From: Xenia sp. Carnegie-2017
Taxonomy: Eukaryota; Cnidaria; Anthozoa; Malacalcyonacea; Xeniidae
NCBI RefSeq assembly: GCF_021976095.1
Contig: NW_025813484.1
Location: forward strand, 5,134,622-5,198,621
Direction of reading: 5' to 3'
Length of the DNA stretch: 64,000 nt
Position numbers and translations under genes: made by a program. Shown here piece by piece: positions 12,521-24,740 of this stretch (position 1 is its first letter; each line of letters opens with the position of its first letter). Under the pieces are notes generated by a model that did no database searches, was not told the DNA's origin, and saw only the letters and a list, made by a program, of their open reading frames with translations.

Positions 12521-13533
12521 GCCAACAATAAACCTCGATCCATTGAAATTACTTGATCGCAACTTTAAGATTAAGAACTTTACGATTTAAGATTAAGAAC
12601 TTGCATCGATATTCTTCCAAAACAAACTCTCGCTCCTTTAGAAGAAAAAGCTCGCGAACTGATAGAAAACCTACTCCACTCACACAGCCCCACACATAAC
12701 AAGCGATCTCCACAAAGTCAAAAATGAAGTCCACAAAGATAAAAAAAATGCAAACAACGAGCCGCAATGGAACACTAGAATCAGAAAGAAAAGTTCGTGA
12801 ATATTCTACGAGAGTGTCATGTGCTGCAGCACTTTTTGTAGAAATATAAATGCAAACCAAACCAAACTCCTCGCAAATTAAATCATTAAATCTTATTGAC
12901 GTACTTATAATACAAAACTGACAAAATAAACCATCTAATGTAAAGTAGAATATTAAAAAGTCAGTGACCGGATAGAATAAGAGAAATGGCATCAAAAACG
13001 AGATTGTTATAAACAAGATGTAATCTAATGCCGCTGCGCGCTTTCGCCTTTGCTTTTTCAGGCAGAAATCGACTTAACCTCCGTCCTCACGCTAACGAAC
13101 TAAAGCAGCCAATTAAGTAGGAAGAGAAACATTAGCCTGGTACGTGGACAGCGCGATAATTGGGGGAGGGGAAATAATTCATGTATTCATCACATAATCG
13201 ATTTCAAAAGAATATATATATGGCTTATCATGCATATATGAATACCCCCCAATTATCGTTCTGGTCACGTGCCTGATATTAGCTTACTTGCAAGAAAAAG
13301 GCAGCTAGAAGTTGGATGAATGAACAGTGAGTTCTTGTACCCAGTCTCCTTAGACTTCACCGGTCACATCAATTACATAGACTCAACTTATGAATGCAAA
13401 TCAAATATGTACGTTATTTTGTCTAAATCAGATAAAAAGCTTTAATACTTGGAAAAAATTTCATTCTCAATATAAATGATGGTTTATTTACATTTATAAT
13501 ACAGAAATCTCCGCAATTAATGCACAAATTTCA
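12521..13533. other. Intergenic, no gene seen
   Basis: A 155-codon minus-strand open frame (13016-12549) is hydrophobic and repetitive in composition, with no family resemblance or supporting splice pattern. Short ggggaggg/ccccccaatt segments occur near 13160-13250. Nothing else supported. Confidence 0.4.
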
Positions 13534-15237
13534 TTACCAGTACGACCAAGGTGGCTGCTTGATAAACAATTCGGGGGAATTTGTAACATTCACTGGAATC
13601 TTGATCACTGCACTGTTCCTTCCTTCTGTTTTTAGGGCCTCTTTAATGTGCTTACTGTTAATGATAAAAACAATGCAATACTTATTTGTATTCATTTATG
13701 TGGATGGCACGTAAGTGCTATTCATCAGGGCTGGTTGCACGAAGGCTGGATAGCGTTATCCATTGGATAGCAAAAATTTTAAAAATTGTAAAAAAGGTGC
13801 TTATCTTTTTCTTACCACAAAGAAAATTTTTGCTATCCAATGGATAATGCTATCCAGGCTTGGTGCAACCGCCCCCAAATGTACTCACTATTGCTATGGA
13901 TAAGAGAGGTAGCCCTTACTGCCTTACTCTTCAAATGATGTCAATGAAAACAAAAAATACTGTATCATAAAAAATGGCAGTCAGAAAGGCACTTTGTAAT
14001 TCCACCACATTTTGGAAATTTTCTTTTTTGCATCAACATTATAATTTGAACATTGCAACTACTGCCCAACAAATCAAATAAACATCAAGTGCATTGTGTA
14101 CTGTAAATGATGTACTATTAACACCCCTATCGAATAAATGCCTTATATCTATTAAACGCCCCCCTTGGAGTATGAGTTTGTATTAGACTATTCTCTCTCT
14201 AAAAAAGGACCTGTCTTTATCAGAGCCCCACCTATAACTTTTATGAGAATGATATTATTATAGTGGGTTGTTGATTGGGCAAAGAAACCATACATTCAGT
14301 CTTAGTTTGGTTTTTGTTTGTTCAAACTAAGGCAAGAGTGCCTGGTCAACTCTTAGGTCAACTATAGTTACTTATAGAGATAATATACATCTCACCTGTC
14401 CTCGGCCAACATTAAGCCAGCAGGTATACTGACTTGTGTAACAGAATCATCTCCAATCATATTGACAGTGATCTCATCATTACTGAAGTCATTATCAGCT
14501 ATCAGAACACCTATCGCTCCTGCATTTTCTGCATGCTTTGCTTTTGTTACAAATGGGCAATCACTAAAAAGATATGCTTTCGTGAAACACTCCACATCTT
14601 AAAGATTAACGTTTCTTTACGATGCAATGTTACATGTACATACCCTCTCTCTACCAAAGCAAACGACCCGGAAATCAACTGCGAATTTTCTATTTCCTTG
14701 CATGCAAGAGCCGGCTGCACTGGAACTAAATGGACACGATTGTAGAGTGTGTGCTAGAGAAGTGAAATTTTAAATGCATGTATTTTGACTTCCCAAATAT
14801 ACTTGGCAAACTAATTATTGAAACATAGAGGAATATCATCTATAGACAACCTAAACAATTATTGAATTACGAGAACAGTAATTACAGTACAGCACACTTG
14901 TCACAAATGCTGTCAACTGTTTCTTATAACAAGGTTTAATGCTTACAAACGAGTCGCCAAAATCTCGGGCAGGACGCACTTTAAACACGTAACCGATTTT
15001 CGAAGGTTCGACAACGTGAAAGTAAATCAACTCGTTGCTGCTAAACATCATAACATCAGCGGCTGAGTATACATCTTGTCCTAAAAACAACAAACTTTTG
15101 ATTGCATTGAGAAAAACTCCATCTGTCCGTTAGTGTGATTGCAATTTTTAAATAATTTAATTTACATTACCAATCAAGTATTCCCTTTCTCCCAAAAAAA
15201 TGATCAAAATGAAATGTATTTTCAGCAAACTCTCCAT
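13534..15237 (-). CDS. PRADC1: PRADC1-like protease-associated domain secreted glycoprotein
   Basis: Five exons on the minus strand: 15237-15171, 15080-14947, 14753-14644, 14563-14396, 13654-13534. All junctions are GT-AG and phases close at 600 nt, a 199-aa protein (human PRADC1 is 188). It begins with MESLLKIHFILIIFLGE, a signal peptide. Then come the family strings YFHVVEPSKIGYVFKVRPA, RVHLVPVQPALACKEIEN and FALVERGDCPFVTKA of the PA domain, then IPVNVT, a conserved N-glycosylation site. It ends in KQPPWSYW (human LQPPWTFW). The protein is a secreted or secretory-pathway PA-domain glycoprotein whose molecular partner is poorly known. The start is chosen because it gives a signal peptide and joins in phase at GATTG|GTAATG. 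Confidence 0.95.
13728..13875. mobile_element. Palindromic MITE in last PRADC1 intron
   Basis: About 148 bp with long inverted ends: left gggctggttgcacgaagg..., right complement ggggcggttgcaccaagc, both continuing into ctggatag(c)gttatccattggatagcaaa. Only about 40 bp of spacer separates the arms. The superfamily cannot be assigned and no clear target duplication is visible. Confidence 0.8.
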
Positions 15238-16819
15238 TTTCATTTACAAAGTCAAAGCATGTTTACGCGTTGTTATACAAAGCTCGTCTCGAAATAGCTG
15301 TAACCGCTGTACATAAATATCGTAGAATCGCCAATAAATTATGAAATGCATACGAGTGATTATAAGCATTGAGTTCTACGAACAAAAGTAATTATAAGTT
15401 AACTTGTAACATATATTATTTATAAGCTATTACAAAAAAGTCAAAATATTCAAATGCAGGCTTGAGGCTTCAAAGACGATCAAAAATATGAATTATATCT
15501 CCTTCGTGCGATCGTTATTCTGTATTCAGTCGAGTTAAGTACTACGTATTGTTTAGAATTTCTTGGTTCATTCTGATCACTTCTCTGATAGTGAGTTTGA
15601 TTGATAAAAGACAATCAATAAGTTGCAATGTGTCAAGCTTTCGCTGTTAAAAACTAATCATTTCCAACACAATCAACACCTGCAGAATCAGAAAATAATC
15701 TTCTAAAGCATTGTAGGAAAAAAGTAACAAATAACAGCACGAACTTTTCGCCCGATAATAGAGATACGAGTGGCATTCACATGCAAATCAATACACTTCT
15801 GACTTGTATTATACAAGTCAAAGAGTATTTATTAATCTGTTGAGTGAACAACATCTCAAGCATGACAGAAAACTGTTTTGAAAAAAAGTTGTTGACGATA
15901 AAGCTAGTATTTATCGCAAAATGGTTTTAGTGATAATGATAATAAAATAACTGGTAAGAAATCTCGAGGATTTCTCTTTCGGTCTTTCCCACATGACCAC
16001 AGTCACGTGACTAAAATCTAGACAAATTAGAAAGGTTTGGACAGTTATCGGGCCATTTCATTGATTATTAAGCGCAAAACGCATACTTTACATTTCGGAG
16101 AAGTTTAGTGTAAACAGAAAAATATGTAATATTATTGGAACTATGTTCATTTGGCTACTTCATCTTATAACCGTATACGACAGCCTATCAAGACGCATGC
16201 GCGCGTACCTATTTTTATAGTTGCATGCATTGTTACAAATCTTCATGCATTTATTTTCATTTTTGAGCATTTAGAGTTTGAAAAATACTTTTCCATGTAA
16301 TTTTGGCGGAAGAAATTTTTAAAATGTGAAATGAAAAGCTATGGTATGGCATAAAATTAAATATTTTATTTATTAATGAATAACAATGATACCATTGAAA
16401 TTATTATGCACCAAATTGTGATTTGTTCAATGTCGACGTCGTTAAATGTGCATGTCTGAGAGGTTTGCCACCGTTTGCAAAACGTCGTTGATGTAGTAGC
16501 TACTTGGTTGCTTCTTTTTTTAGCTTATTTTTCATCGGCGTATACTTTTTGATTATTTTGTTTTCTATGTCCTTTCAAAGAATGCTGAGAGGTTTACACA
16601 CTTGTCATCTTCTAAACCAAAATTTATTTGTCGTACGTAATAATGATGCATAAAAACAAACAAAGGATAAAGCGTGGAGTTGAGTTATTGTCTTTCTAAT
16701 GGATCTGGCCAAAAAGATAGAACTTTCAGCTTATACCTCTTTAATTCCCTCGCCTATGGACGTATTTCATAGTAATTTAATACCAATTTAATTACATTGT
16801 TGGTTCGATATTGATAGGT
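15238..16819. other. Intergenic, nothing clear
   Basis: AT-rich sequence upstream of PRADC1. Short sequence matching the regulatory type tgacgtc-like or E-box motifs is not above expectation by eye. No coding signal or repeat family recognised. Confidence 0.4.
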
Positions 16820-17494
16820 CTGTGTTCTGCTCAAACACCGAATGTCTACAACAGCACTGAACAATCAAGAGGAAATGTCTCCACAGACGGCAGGCAAAAA
16901 GAATTGTTTTTTCCCTCTAAACCAAGGTAGATCACGCAAAGTCTTGCTAATGACGTTTTGTTAGATAGTTTCGAATAATGCAACTAAAATTAAGTTACGT
17001 TTCTATAGCCTCCATCATCTCAAACATTACGAAATATATAGATACGTGATGTGTCTTTGTATTTTTTATATCAAACAAAAAAACAAAATGTATGTAAACT
17101 CAACATTTATAGAAAACACATTTAAGCCTTACTAAGATTCGCTATGCACTTATTAAATTGGTATTAGCTGATTTGAAATTTGTCAACACAAGACTGCAAA
17201 GAAATCTTTTCTAACATGTTTGATAATTTCAGGCACGAGAGATCTTTCCTCGTCGTGTTGTGCACCACAGGGTTTGCACGCATGAAAAGCTATTACTTGA
17301 AAAGTTCTAACAAACACGCATGCGTCGTATTAGAACACACGCGATGCATGAATTGGCGACTGATTGGCGACGGCAAATTTTCTCTTTGCCAACGCCATGA
17401 TGCATGGAGGACAAATTACACCTCGAAACTTTCCATTCTAATTCCTAAAAGAGAATCTAGCTTCAAACCTTTTCCAACGAAACTCTATAAATAG
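16820..17494 (+). CDS. Candidate two-exon secreted-protein fragment, family unknown
   Basis: Two putative exons join in frame. 16820-16927 has acceptor ttgatag and donor AACCAAG|GTAGAT. 17233-17494 has acceptor gataatttcag. They read LCSAQTPNVYNSTEQSRGN...FFPSKPR then HERSFLVVLCTTGFARMKS...LEHTRCMNWRL to a stop at 17494. The splice completes an AGG codon exactly in the only long frame. Cysteines and the NST and NVS sequons suggest an extracellular product. No first exon with a signal peptide was found and no family is recognised. The tract ctataaatag at its end could instead be a promoter of an unseen downstream gene. Confidence 0.3.
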
Positions 17495-18756
17495 AGTCTG
17501 GGCATGAATGTGATCTAAAATCAACTTCGTTCAGATAGTCCATTCAGTTTTCACAACCGACACTATCAATGACAATAAATCATACTTATTCAATTCAGCG
17601 CACGCTTGTTTGTGCGGAGAACCGATGAGGCGATGGTTTTTCCTGCCCACACGGAAATGAAACCGGCCTCTTTACTTACCCATGAATGCTTAACATGCCA
17701 GTACGGTGTGATGTAGATGTGATTAGATGCAATTCGTTATTTTATGATACTTACATGATACAAATAGGCATTAAGTATGTATTTAGTTCCCGATGTTTGT
17801 GATGGTAACATTTTAGTGGTCATAGCAAACATTTTTCAGATCGTCTTTGGCTACAAAGAGTACATTCCAGTGCATGCATAAAAATGGAAGCGCAGTTAAT
17901 CTGAACTTTACTTTTTTTTTACCGAAAAGCAAAGCCGGTTTTAAGCCTAGATAAGTTTTTTAACTGCGACTGGCCACCATTAAACTTGAAATATTTATGT
18001 TGTAAGGTCATTGTGAAGGCCACGCCCAAAGTTACGCTCTATTTGTCGCTCTTGCTTAAACATTTGCAAATTAGTCGAAATACCAACACGAAAGTTCAAT
18101 TCTTGAACTTTTGACGCGATTTACTGTCGTGATACAACATAAATATTTCTTTCATCTTTCGACTGGCTTCCTGTCTAAGCAGATATAAATGACTTTAGCT
18201 AACTTTGTTTATATTTTCGGTGATTACCGACAACAACTCTCTGTTGTAAATCCAATATAACTGATAATATTGTTCTATTTGTGTAAGATATTAATTGGCT
18301 GTTTGTTAGTCACCAAACGGAAATCATCACCAGTACCTGCGTGCTGTACATCAGCTTTCATAAAAACTTTTAATTCCACCGTTAAGTGCTATTATAAAAG
18401 AAGACAATCTTTGAGAATATATCCAAACTGCTCTGACATTGCACTTGGAAGCTAGAAGCTTTTGAAAAGGAAGTTTCAGGGTGAGAGGTACAGTGACTTT
18501 TACTATTGCAGTTAAAATGAGCTTAATACATCAATCTGTTTCAATTCTAGTTTGCATTGATTCATTGCTTTTGCTACATGTTAAATTTTCAAAATTATTC
18601 GTTGGAAATATTTATTCGTTGCCGCTGCATGCTTAACAATCCTATCACACTATGTATCATATATTTGATACAATCTGGTATATAATAAAGGTCTCAAAAC
18701 ATGGAGAAAATGATCTTTTTAGAAGAGCAATATAATGTCGCCCTTCATCATGTAAA
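17495..18756. other. Intergenic, possible TATA-type promoter at its left edge
   Basis: A strong TATA-like tctataaatagag occurs at about 17484-17496, followed by tcagatagtcc and ttcagttttc initiator-like motifs about 30-45 bp on. No downstream exon is recognisable before the satellite. Confidence 0.3.
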
Positions 18757-21055
18757 TTGCTGCTTGTTGGACAGTTTATGTGTGTTGGACAATTTATGTG
18801 TGTTGGACAATTTATGTGTGTTGGACAATTTATGTCTGTCGGACAATTTATGTGTGTTGGACAATTTATGTATGTCGGACAATTTATGTGTGTTGGACAA
18901 TTTATGTGTGTTGGACAATTTATGTCTGTCGGACAATTTATGTGCGCTGGACAATTTATGTCTGTCGGACAATTTATGTCTGTCGGACAATTTATGTGTG
19001 CTGGACAATTTATGTGTGTTGGACAATTTATGTCTGTCGGACAATTTATATGTGTTAGACATTTTATGTCTGTCGGACAATTTATGTCTGTCGGACAATT
19101 TATGTGTGTTGGACAGTTTATGTGTGTTGGACAATTTATGTCTGTCGGACAATTTATGTGTGCTGGACAATTTATGTCTGTCGGACAATTTATGTCTGTC
19201 GGACAATTTATGTGTGTTGGACAATTTATGTGTGTTGGACAATTTATGTGTGTTGGACAATTTATGTGTGTTGGACAATTTATGTCTGTCGGACAATTTA
19301 TGTCTGTCGGACAATTTATGTGTGCTGGACAATTTATGTCTGTCAGACAATTTATGTCTGTCGGACAATTTATGTGTGTTGGACAGTTTATGTGTGTTGG
19401 ACAATTTATGTCTGTCGGACAATTTATGTCTGCTGGACAATTTATGTCTGTCGGACAATTTATGTCTGTCGGACAATTTATGTGTGTTGGACAGTTTATG
19501 TGTGTTGGACAATTTATGTCTGTCGGACAATTTATGTGTGTTGAATAATTTATATGTGTTGGACAATTTATGTGTGTTGGACAATTTATGTGTGTTGGAT
19601 AATTTATGTGTGTTGGATAATTTATGTGTGTTGGACAATTTATGCTTGTTGGACAATTTATGTGTGTTGGACAATTTATGTGTGCTGGACAATTTATGTC
19701 TGTCGGACAATTTATGTGTGCTGGACAATTTATGTCTGTCGGACAATTTATGTCTGTCGGACAATTTATGTGTGTTGGACAGTTTATTTGTGTTGGACAA
19801 TTTATGTCTGTCGGACAATTTATGTGTGTTGAATAATTTATATGTGTTGGACAATTTATGTGTGTTGGACAATTTATGTGTTGGATAATTTATGTGTGTT
19901 GGATAATTTATGTGTGTCGGACAATTTATGTGTGTTGGATAATTTATATGTGTTGGACAATTTATGTGTGTTGGACAGTTTATGTGTGTTGGACAATTTA
20001 TGTCTGTCGGACAATTTATGTCTGCTGGACAATTTATGTCTGTCGGACAATTTATGTCTGTCGGACAATTTATGTGTTGGACAGTTTATGTGTGTTGGAC
20101 AATTTATGTCTGTCGGACAATTTATGTGTGTTGAATAATTTATATGTGTTGGACAATTTATGTGTGTTGGACAATTTATGTGTGTTGGATAATTTATGTG
20201 TGTTGGATAATTTATGTGTGTTGGACAATTTATGTTTGTTGGACAATTTATGTGTTGGACAATTTATGTGTGTTGGACAATTTATGTGTGCTGGACAATT
20301 TATGTCTGTCGGACAATTTATGTGTGCTGGACAATTTATGTCTGTCGGACAATTTATGTCTGTCGGACAATTTATGTGTGTTGGACAGTTTATGTGTGTT
20401 GGACAATTTATGTCTGTCGGACAATTTATGTGTGTTGAATAATTTATATGTGTTGGACAATTTATGTGTGTTGGACAATTTATGTGTGTTGGATAATTTA
20501 TGTGTGTTGGATAATTTATGTGTCGGACAATTTATGTGTGTTGGATAATTTATATGTGTTGGACAATTTATGTGTGTTGGACAATTTATGTGTGTTGGAT
20601 AATTTATGTGTGTCGGACAATTTATGTGTGTTGGACAGTTTATGTCTGTCGGACAATTTATATGTGTTGGACAATTTATGTGTGTTGGACAATTTATGTC
20701 TGTCGGACAATTTATGTCTGTCGGACAATTTATGTGTGTTGGACAGTTTATGTGTGTTGGATAATTTATGTGTGTTGGACAATTTATGTGTGTTGGATAA
20801 TTTATATCTGTTGGACAATTTATATGTGTTGGACAGTTTATGTCTGTCGGACAATTTATGTCTGTCGGACAATTTATGTCTGTCGGACAATTTATGTGTG
20901 TTGGACAATTTATGTGTGTTGGACAATTTATGTGTGTTGGACAATTTATGTGTGTTGGACAATTTATGTGTGTTGGACAATTTATGTGTGTTGGACAATT
21001 TATGTGTGTTGGACAATTTATGTGTGTTGGACAATTTATGTGTTTTAGACAATTT
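18757..21055. repeat. 18-bp satellite array with higher-order structure
   Basis: About 127 tandem copies of an 18-bp unit, consensus tgtgttggacaatttatg. The main variants are tgtctgtcggac, tgtgctggac and tgtgttggataa, with some 14-bp units. Because 18 is a multiple of three, every frame stays open and gives spurious hexapeptide proteins (LCVLDN, MCVGQF, HKLSNT). The rare variant ttgaataatttatatgtg recurs at 19541, 19829, 20131 and 20435, spacings of 288, 302 and 304 bp, and is followed each time by the same unit order. The array therefore has a 16-17-unit higher-order repeat in its centre, while the right end (20890-21045) is nearly homogeneous. Confidence 0.97.
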
Positions 21056-21860
21056 AGCATGTCTGCGAGATCAACCATGCACTATGTGACGCAGAAACGG
21101 CCAATCCAAATAGTTTAGTGTGTGAGTTTGCACGTGTCGACGCAATGAAAACCGGAATGCAGTCTTTGATGCATGGTTAATGAAAAGTATTTTCAAGCAC
21201 TTTTCTACAAACTGGCATGAGTACTGCTGTACTGAGAAGAAAGAACGTAGATCTCATTGTGAAGAACGAAATTGGCATTAATTGACAATTCTAAGTACCA
21301 TTTTCATACACATGAAATACTTATTGATTTTGAAAATTCTTGCTCGTTTTCTACCACTGGCAACTACTCACTGTTCAATTGATTATTCAAACTCAATCAT
21401 CCTCCATGCTTATCCACAACCCCACAAATAATTTCATCATGCAAACGCCACGGATATATTAGAAAACATGTATACATCATACATACATTCAGCGAATACT
21501 TCATTTAAAGCATGGTGAACTTAAGAATTTAAAAAGGACCATAGTTTCTTCCTCGCATAATCGCATTTGTCGTTTAAGCTGAAACTCGTAACTAAAGAAA
21601 GCAAAATATGGTCAGCTGCTGGGCTCCATGCATCTCATGTGAGGGCATGATACTAATACAAGCGAAAATTTAATCATAGACAAAGAATGAGGGTTATTCA
21701 TGTGTATATCTGTGCAATAGAAACTTGTGCTGATAAATATGTTAGTACCACATAGTAAGTACCCCATCCCACCAAAAAATCAGTCTTCTACCGTCAAACA
21801 GTCGAAGACTATTTAAAGTGCTGGAAAACATCCCTGCTTGGGTTGTGCAATAAAATTTTT
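21056..21860. other. Intergenic, nothing clear
   Basis: Unique-looking AT-rich sequence between the satellite and the small secreted-peptide gene. No coding signal recognised. Confidence 0.4.
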
Positions 21861-21865
21861 TTCTT

Positions 21866-21880
21866 AAACGTATATAACAT
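21866..21880 (+). promoter_or_regulatory. TATA-like element upstream of secreted-peptide gene
   Basis: The motif cgtatataacattg lies about 75 bp upstream of the chosen start codon. A second AT-box (ctatttaaag) is at about 21810. Assigned by position only. Confidence 0.35.
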
Positions 21881-21950
21881 TGCATTTCATTAATAAATAA
21901 TGAGTCAACTGTCCTTTACTTATAGAAGAATTCGGCACGTCTTGGTGAAC

Positions 21951-22855
21951 ATGATGAAGACTTTTTTGCTTCTCTTTGTGGTGATGGCCCTTTTCGCGTG
22001 CAAAGGTGATTCCAAAAGACATATATACAGCTTATTTATTAATCAACATCTTACCGCTAATGATTCCTGGCTTCGGGTTTGCATCTTTGAATCAAAGACT
22101 TTGATATATATTCAACGGTAAAACCTGATATCCGTGAAACGTTTTAATAGCCTGTTATCGTGATAACATTCTTTTAGGAGAAATTCACCTCGATCCTTTC
22201 GAGCTTCAAAACACCTCGGATCAGTCATTTGTTTGAACAACTATACTTCGGCTATTTTTGTCGATTATTTCTGAAGACAGTTTAAATATACCCCAACGCA
22301 TAACATGCACGACAACTTACGGGCAGTTAGCTGGCGAGGGCTGTAATCGACTAGATGCGAGTTTTGCTTCATTAACCCTTTGCTGCATGGTGTTGCTCCA
22401 GGGCAGCAACCAACGAACGCGATGGGCCTTGATCCGCGAAAAAATTCATGCAACAAAGGGTTCATCTCATCAATTTTCTAGGCATTTCAAAATGCTCTTG
22501 TAATTAAGCCTGATAGCAAATGAATTGACAATTTCAACCATGCACGATGATTGATGAGAATATTTCAAAAAAACATCACGAAGACAATCATGTTATAGAA
22601 TGAAATAAATTCAAAATTCGCGTGAAAATTAATTCGCAATTCGCATTTTTGTCTTAACACAGACTGTTATTGCTTTCTTTAGGTCACACCTTAACCGTTA
22701 TGATTCCTTGTAGTAAATTGGCTTACAGGAAAGTTGTGAACGTGGGTACCAAGGTCGCTTCTTCACCTAGTATTTCAACAGTAGTTCCGTTGTACGATAA
22801 AACTTGCTACAATGAATGTTTGACAATCTGTAGCAGAGAAGGACAAGGACGATGA
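21951..22855 (+). CDS. Small secreted cysteine-containing peptide, family unknown
   Basis: Two exons: 21951-22005 and 22683-22855. The junction is AAAG|gtgatt ... ctttag|GTCACA, and phases close at 228 nt, a 75-aa protein. The start MMKTFLLLFVVMALFACKG is a textbook signal peptide. The mature part reads HTLTVMIPCSKLAYRKV... and ends YDKTCYNECLTICSREGQGR, with four cysteines (C-x35-C-x3-C-x4-C). An upstream in-frame ATG at 21900 would add 17 residues and hide the signal peptide, so the 21951 start is preferred. No family is recognised. The basic mature peptide could be an antimicrobial, neuropeptide-like or structural secreted product. Confidence 0.55.
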
Positions 22856-24356
22856 GACAATCGTGTTTGACAAATGCTACGCTTTCTCTTCTTTTGTTGA
22901 CCCTTTGTGCTATTGCTTTGGATGGACTGGATGGGGTGGATTGGATTTACCCGACTGGCGTCATGCTGATGGCTTCGAATCGGCCTACTGCAAAGCATAG
23001 TTTTCAGGAACAATCTCCAAAGTTTTACAAAAACACTTTCATGATGAATGTAGTTAACTAATACCATTAGTAATATTCAATATTATAAAATAACACAACC
23101 AAACCGCGCAAATACGGGTAATAGCAAAAGTGGGTCGAGCAACAGTGTGAATTTTTCAACTTATGAGTTTCCGTGGCTCGGTCGACCTTTTATTTAATAA
23201 GATTGAACGAGACTTACCGTTATGTCGAAGTTCGATCATGTTTCTGTCATGTCATCAGTCAGGATTATTGAGTTACAATATAAATTATGAGTTGGGAAAA
23301 TGGGTCTGGGGCAAGCGCGGAGCCACTATTTTTCTTCCTAACTGCACGTGAAACTAAGGGCCTGTTCATATGAGCACGTTGGCGAGACATCTCGCCTATC
23401 TATGATCATGCTTTGCTATAAATTTACTATCAATATTTACTTTGCGTTCGTAAGAGAAAGCGTACTGGCTCAGTTGCCGAGATATTGGCTGTATATAGCC
23501 ACTAACCCCTCGCAAGAGCGAGCTTCGGCGAGATTGGACAAATAATATTGTTTTATTGTATCGATTACAGGAAGTTAAAAATTAAAGATGGCTGCCAATT
23601 TGCAATTCCTCCGTTTGCTAGTAAAATTTGCCGAGGGAGTCATGTTTATTTCATCGTGGCTAGTTTACGTTAATTTGTTCGTCACGTGGGCTAAACGCGG
23701 GGAGCACACGCGAAAGATACAAAATGTCAATGAATTCGATGTAATATATTTCAATTCAACAAATTACACAACTCTAAAAAAGTTCCCCATTCTTCGTTCA
23801 TTGTGATTTGTCGAGATTTCCCTTAATTTTAGCATTTTATCTTTCCCATTGAAGTGAAGCATAGTGCTCCTGCATCCAGCAGATCCCAATGCTGTGAGGT
23901 ACTCATCCAATTCGACGCAAATATGGAACGCCTTTACTATAGGAGTGTATAGGTTTTATTGAGGGCAAGAACGGGGGGGGGGCACCTGGAATGATTTTCT
24001 TCCGTCTGACGTCTGCATGAACAATCAGTCATTAGTGCCGAGCAAAAACCTGCAAACCAAAAGCGAAAACAACATTTTACGAAAACCTCATTTTCTCTGC
24101 ATGAATTATTTCATTAAATGACCGCAGGACGAACAGCTGTAAACAAGGTTCGTTGATTCTCCAACTAAGATTACACGTTCAAGTCAGCCGCCGGGGCGAA
24201 ACTAGAACGTTAATTAGAATGGGACGGCTGAATTTTCATGCATTCAGCTCCACATAACTGAGTTGTTATGAATGCGATTGTGATTTAAAAAAAAGTAAGT
24301 CGGGCAGAGCTGAATATATGAACACTCCCGGTTTCGCCGAAGATTCAAGTACCAGC
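22856..24356. other. Intergenic between secreted peptide and MMS19 3' end
   Basis: The stretch at 23288-23354 (gttgggaaaatgggtctggggc...gcgcggagcc) resembles the left subterminal region of the hAT-like element at 46225-46275, so it is a remnant of that family. Around 24190-24330 there are inverted ggcgaaac ends related to the small palindrome at 26845. No gene supported. Confidence 0.45.
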
Positions 24357-24360
24357 TTAA

Positions 24361-24639
24361 AGAATCGTTATCAACCACAATGCAACGCGCGCTCCATCAC
24401 ACACAGTTTTGAATAGTTATTTGCCCATCCAAACAGATACGCTTATGAAAAATATCACGAGCAAGCTACTGAAAATACACTTTTTCATCCAAAAACGGCA
24501 CAAATTTTTATACATTCACAAAAGATGCATGGAATATCCACGGAGTACAAACTGAAACAACGTTTGTCTATTTATTCATCCAAGAAATGGCCGTGAAGAT
24601 CGTTGGAACGCGCGTTGCATTGTGGTTGACAACGATTCT
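24361..24639. mobile_element. piggyBac-like MITE flanked by TTAA
   Basis: 279 bp with near-perfect inverted ends of over 30 bp (agaatcgttatcaaccacaa / agaatcgttgtcaaccacaa, continuing tgcaacgcgcg). TTAA lies directly outside each end (24357-24360 and 24640-24643), the target choice of piggyBac-type elements. A TA duplication is also compatible. It lies just downstream of the MMS19 stop codon. Confidence 0.7.
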
Positions 24640-24740
24640 TTAACAAAAAGGAAAGTGTTACAATCACAAGCAATATGAGACAGGTGCGACAGGAAATGAC
24701 TAATCGATTCCCAGAGTGGACAAGCAAAGGAAATAAGATC

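Noticed and set aside
12549-13016. 155-codon minus-strand open frame
   Set aside because: Hydrophobic, stop-poor by composition, no recognisable domain, no splice context. Neighbouring sequence is decayed.
18701-21118. Many long open frames on both strands encoding hexapeptide repeats (up to 395 codons)
   Set aside because: They are produced by the 18-bp satellite unit, which keeps every frame open. No splice, start or composition evidence for a gene.
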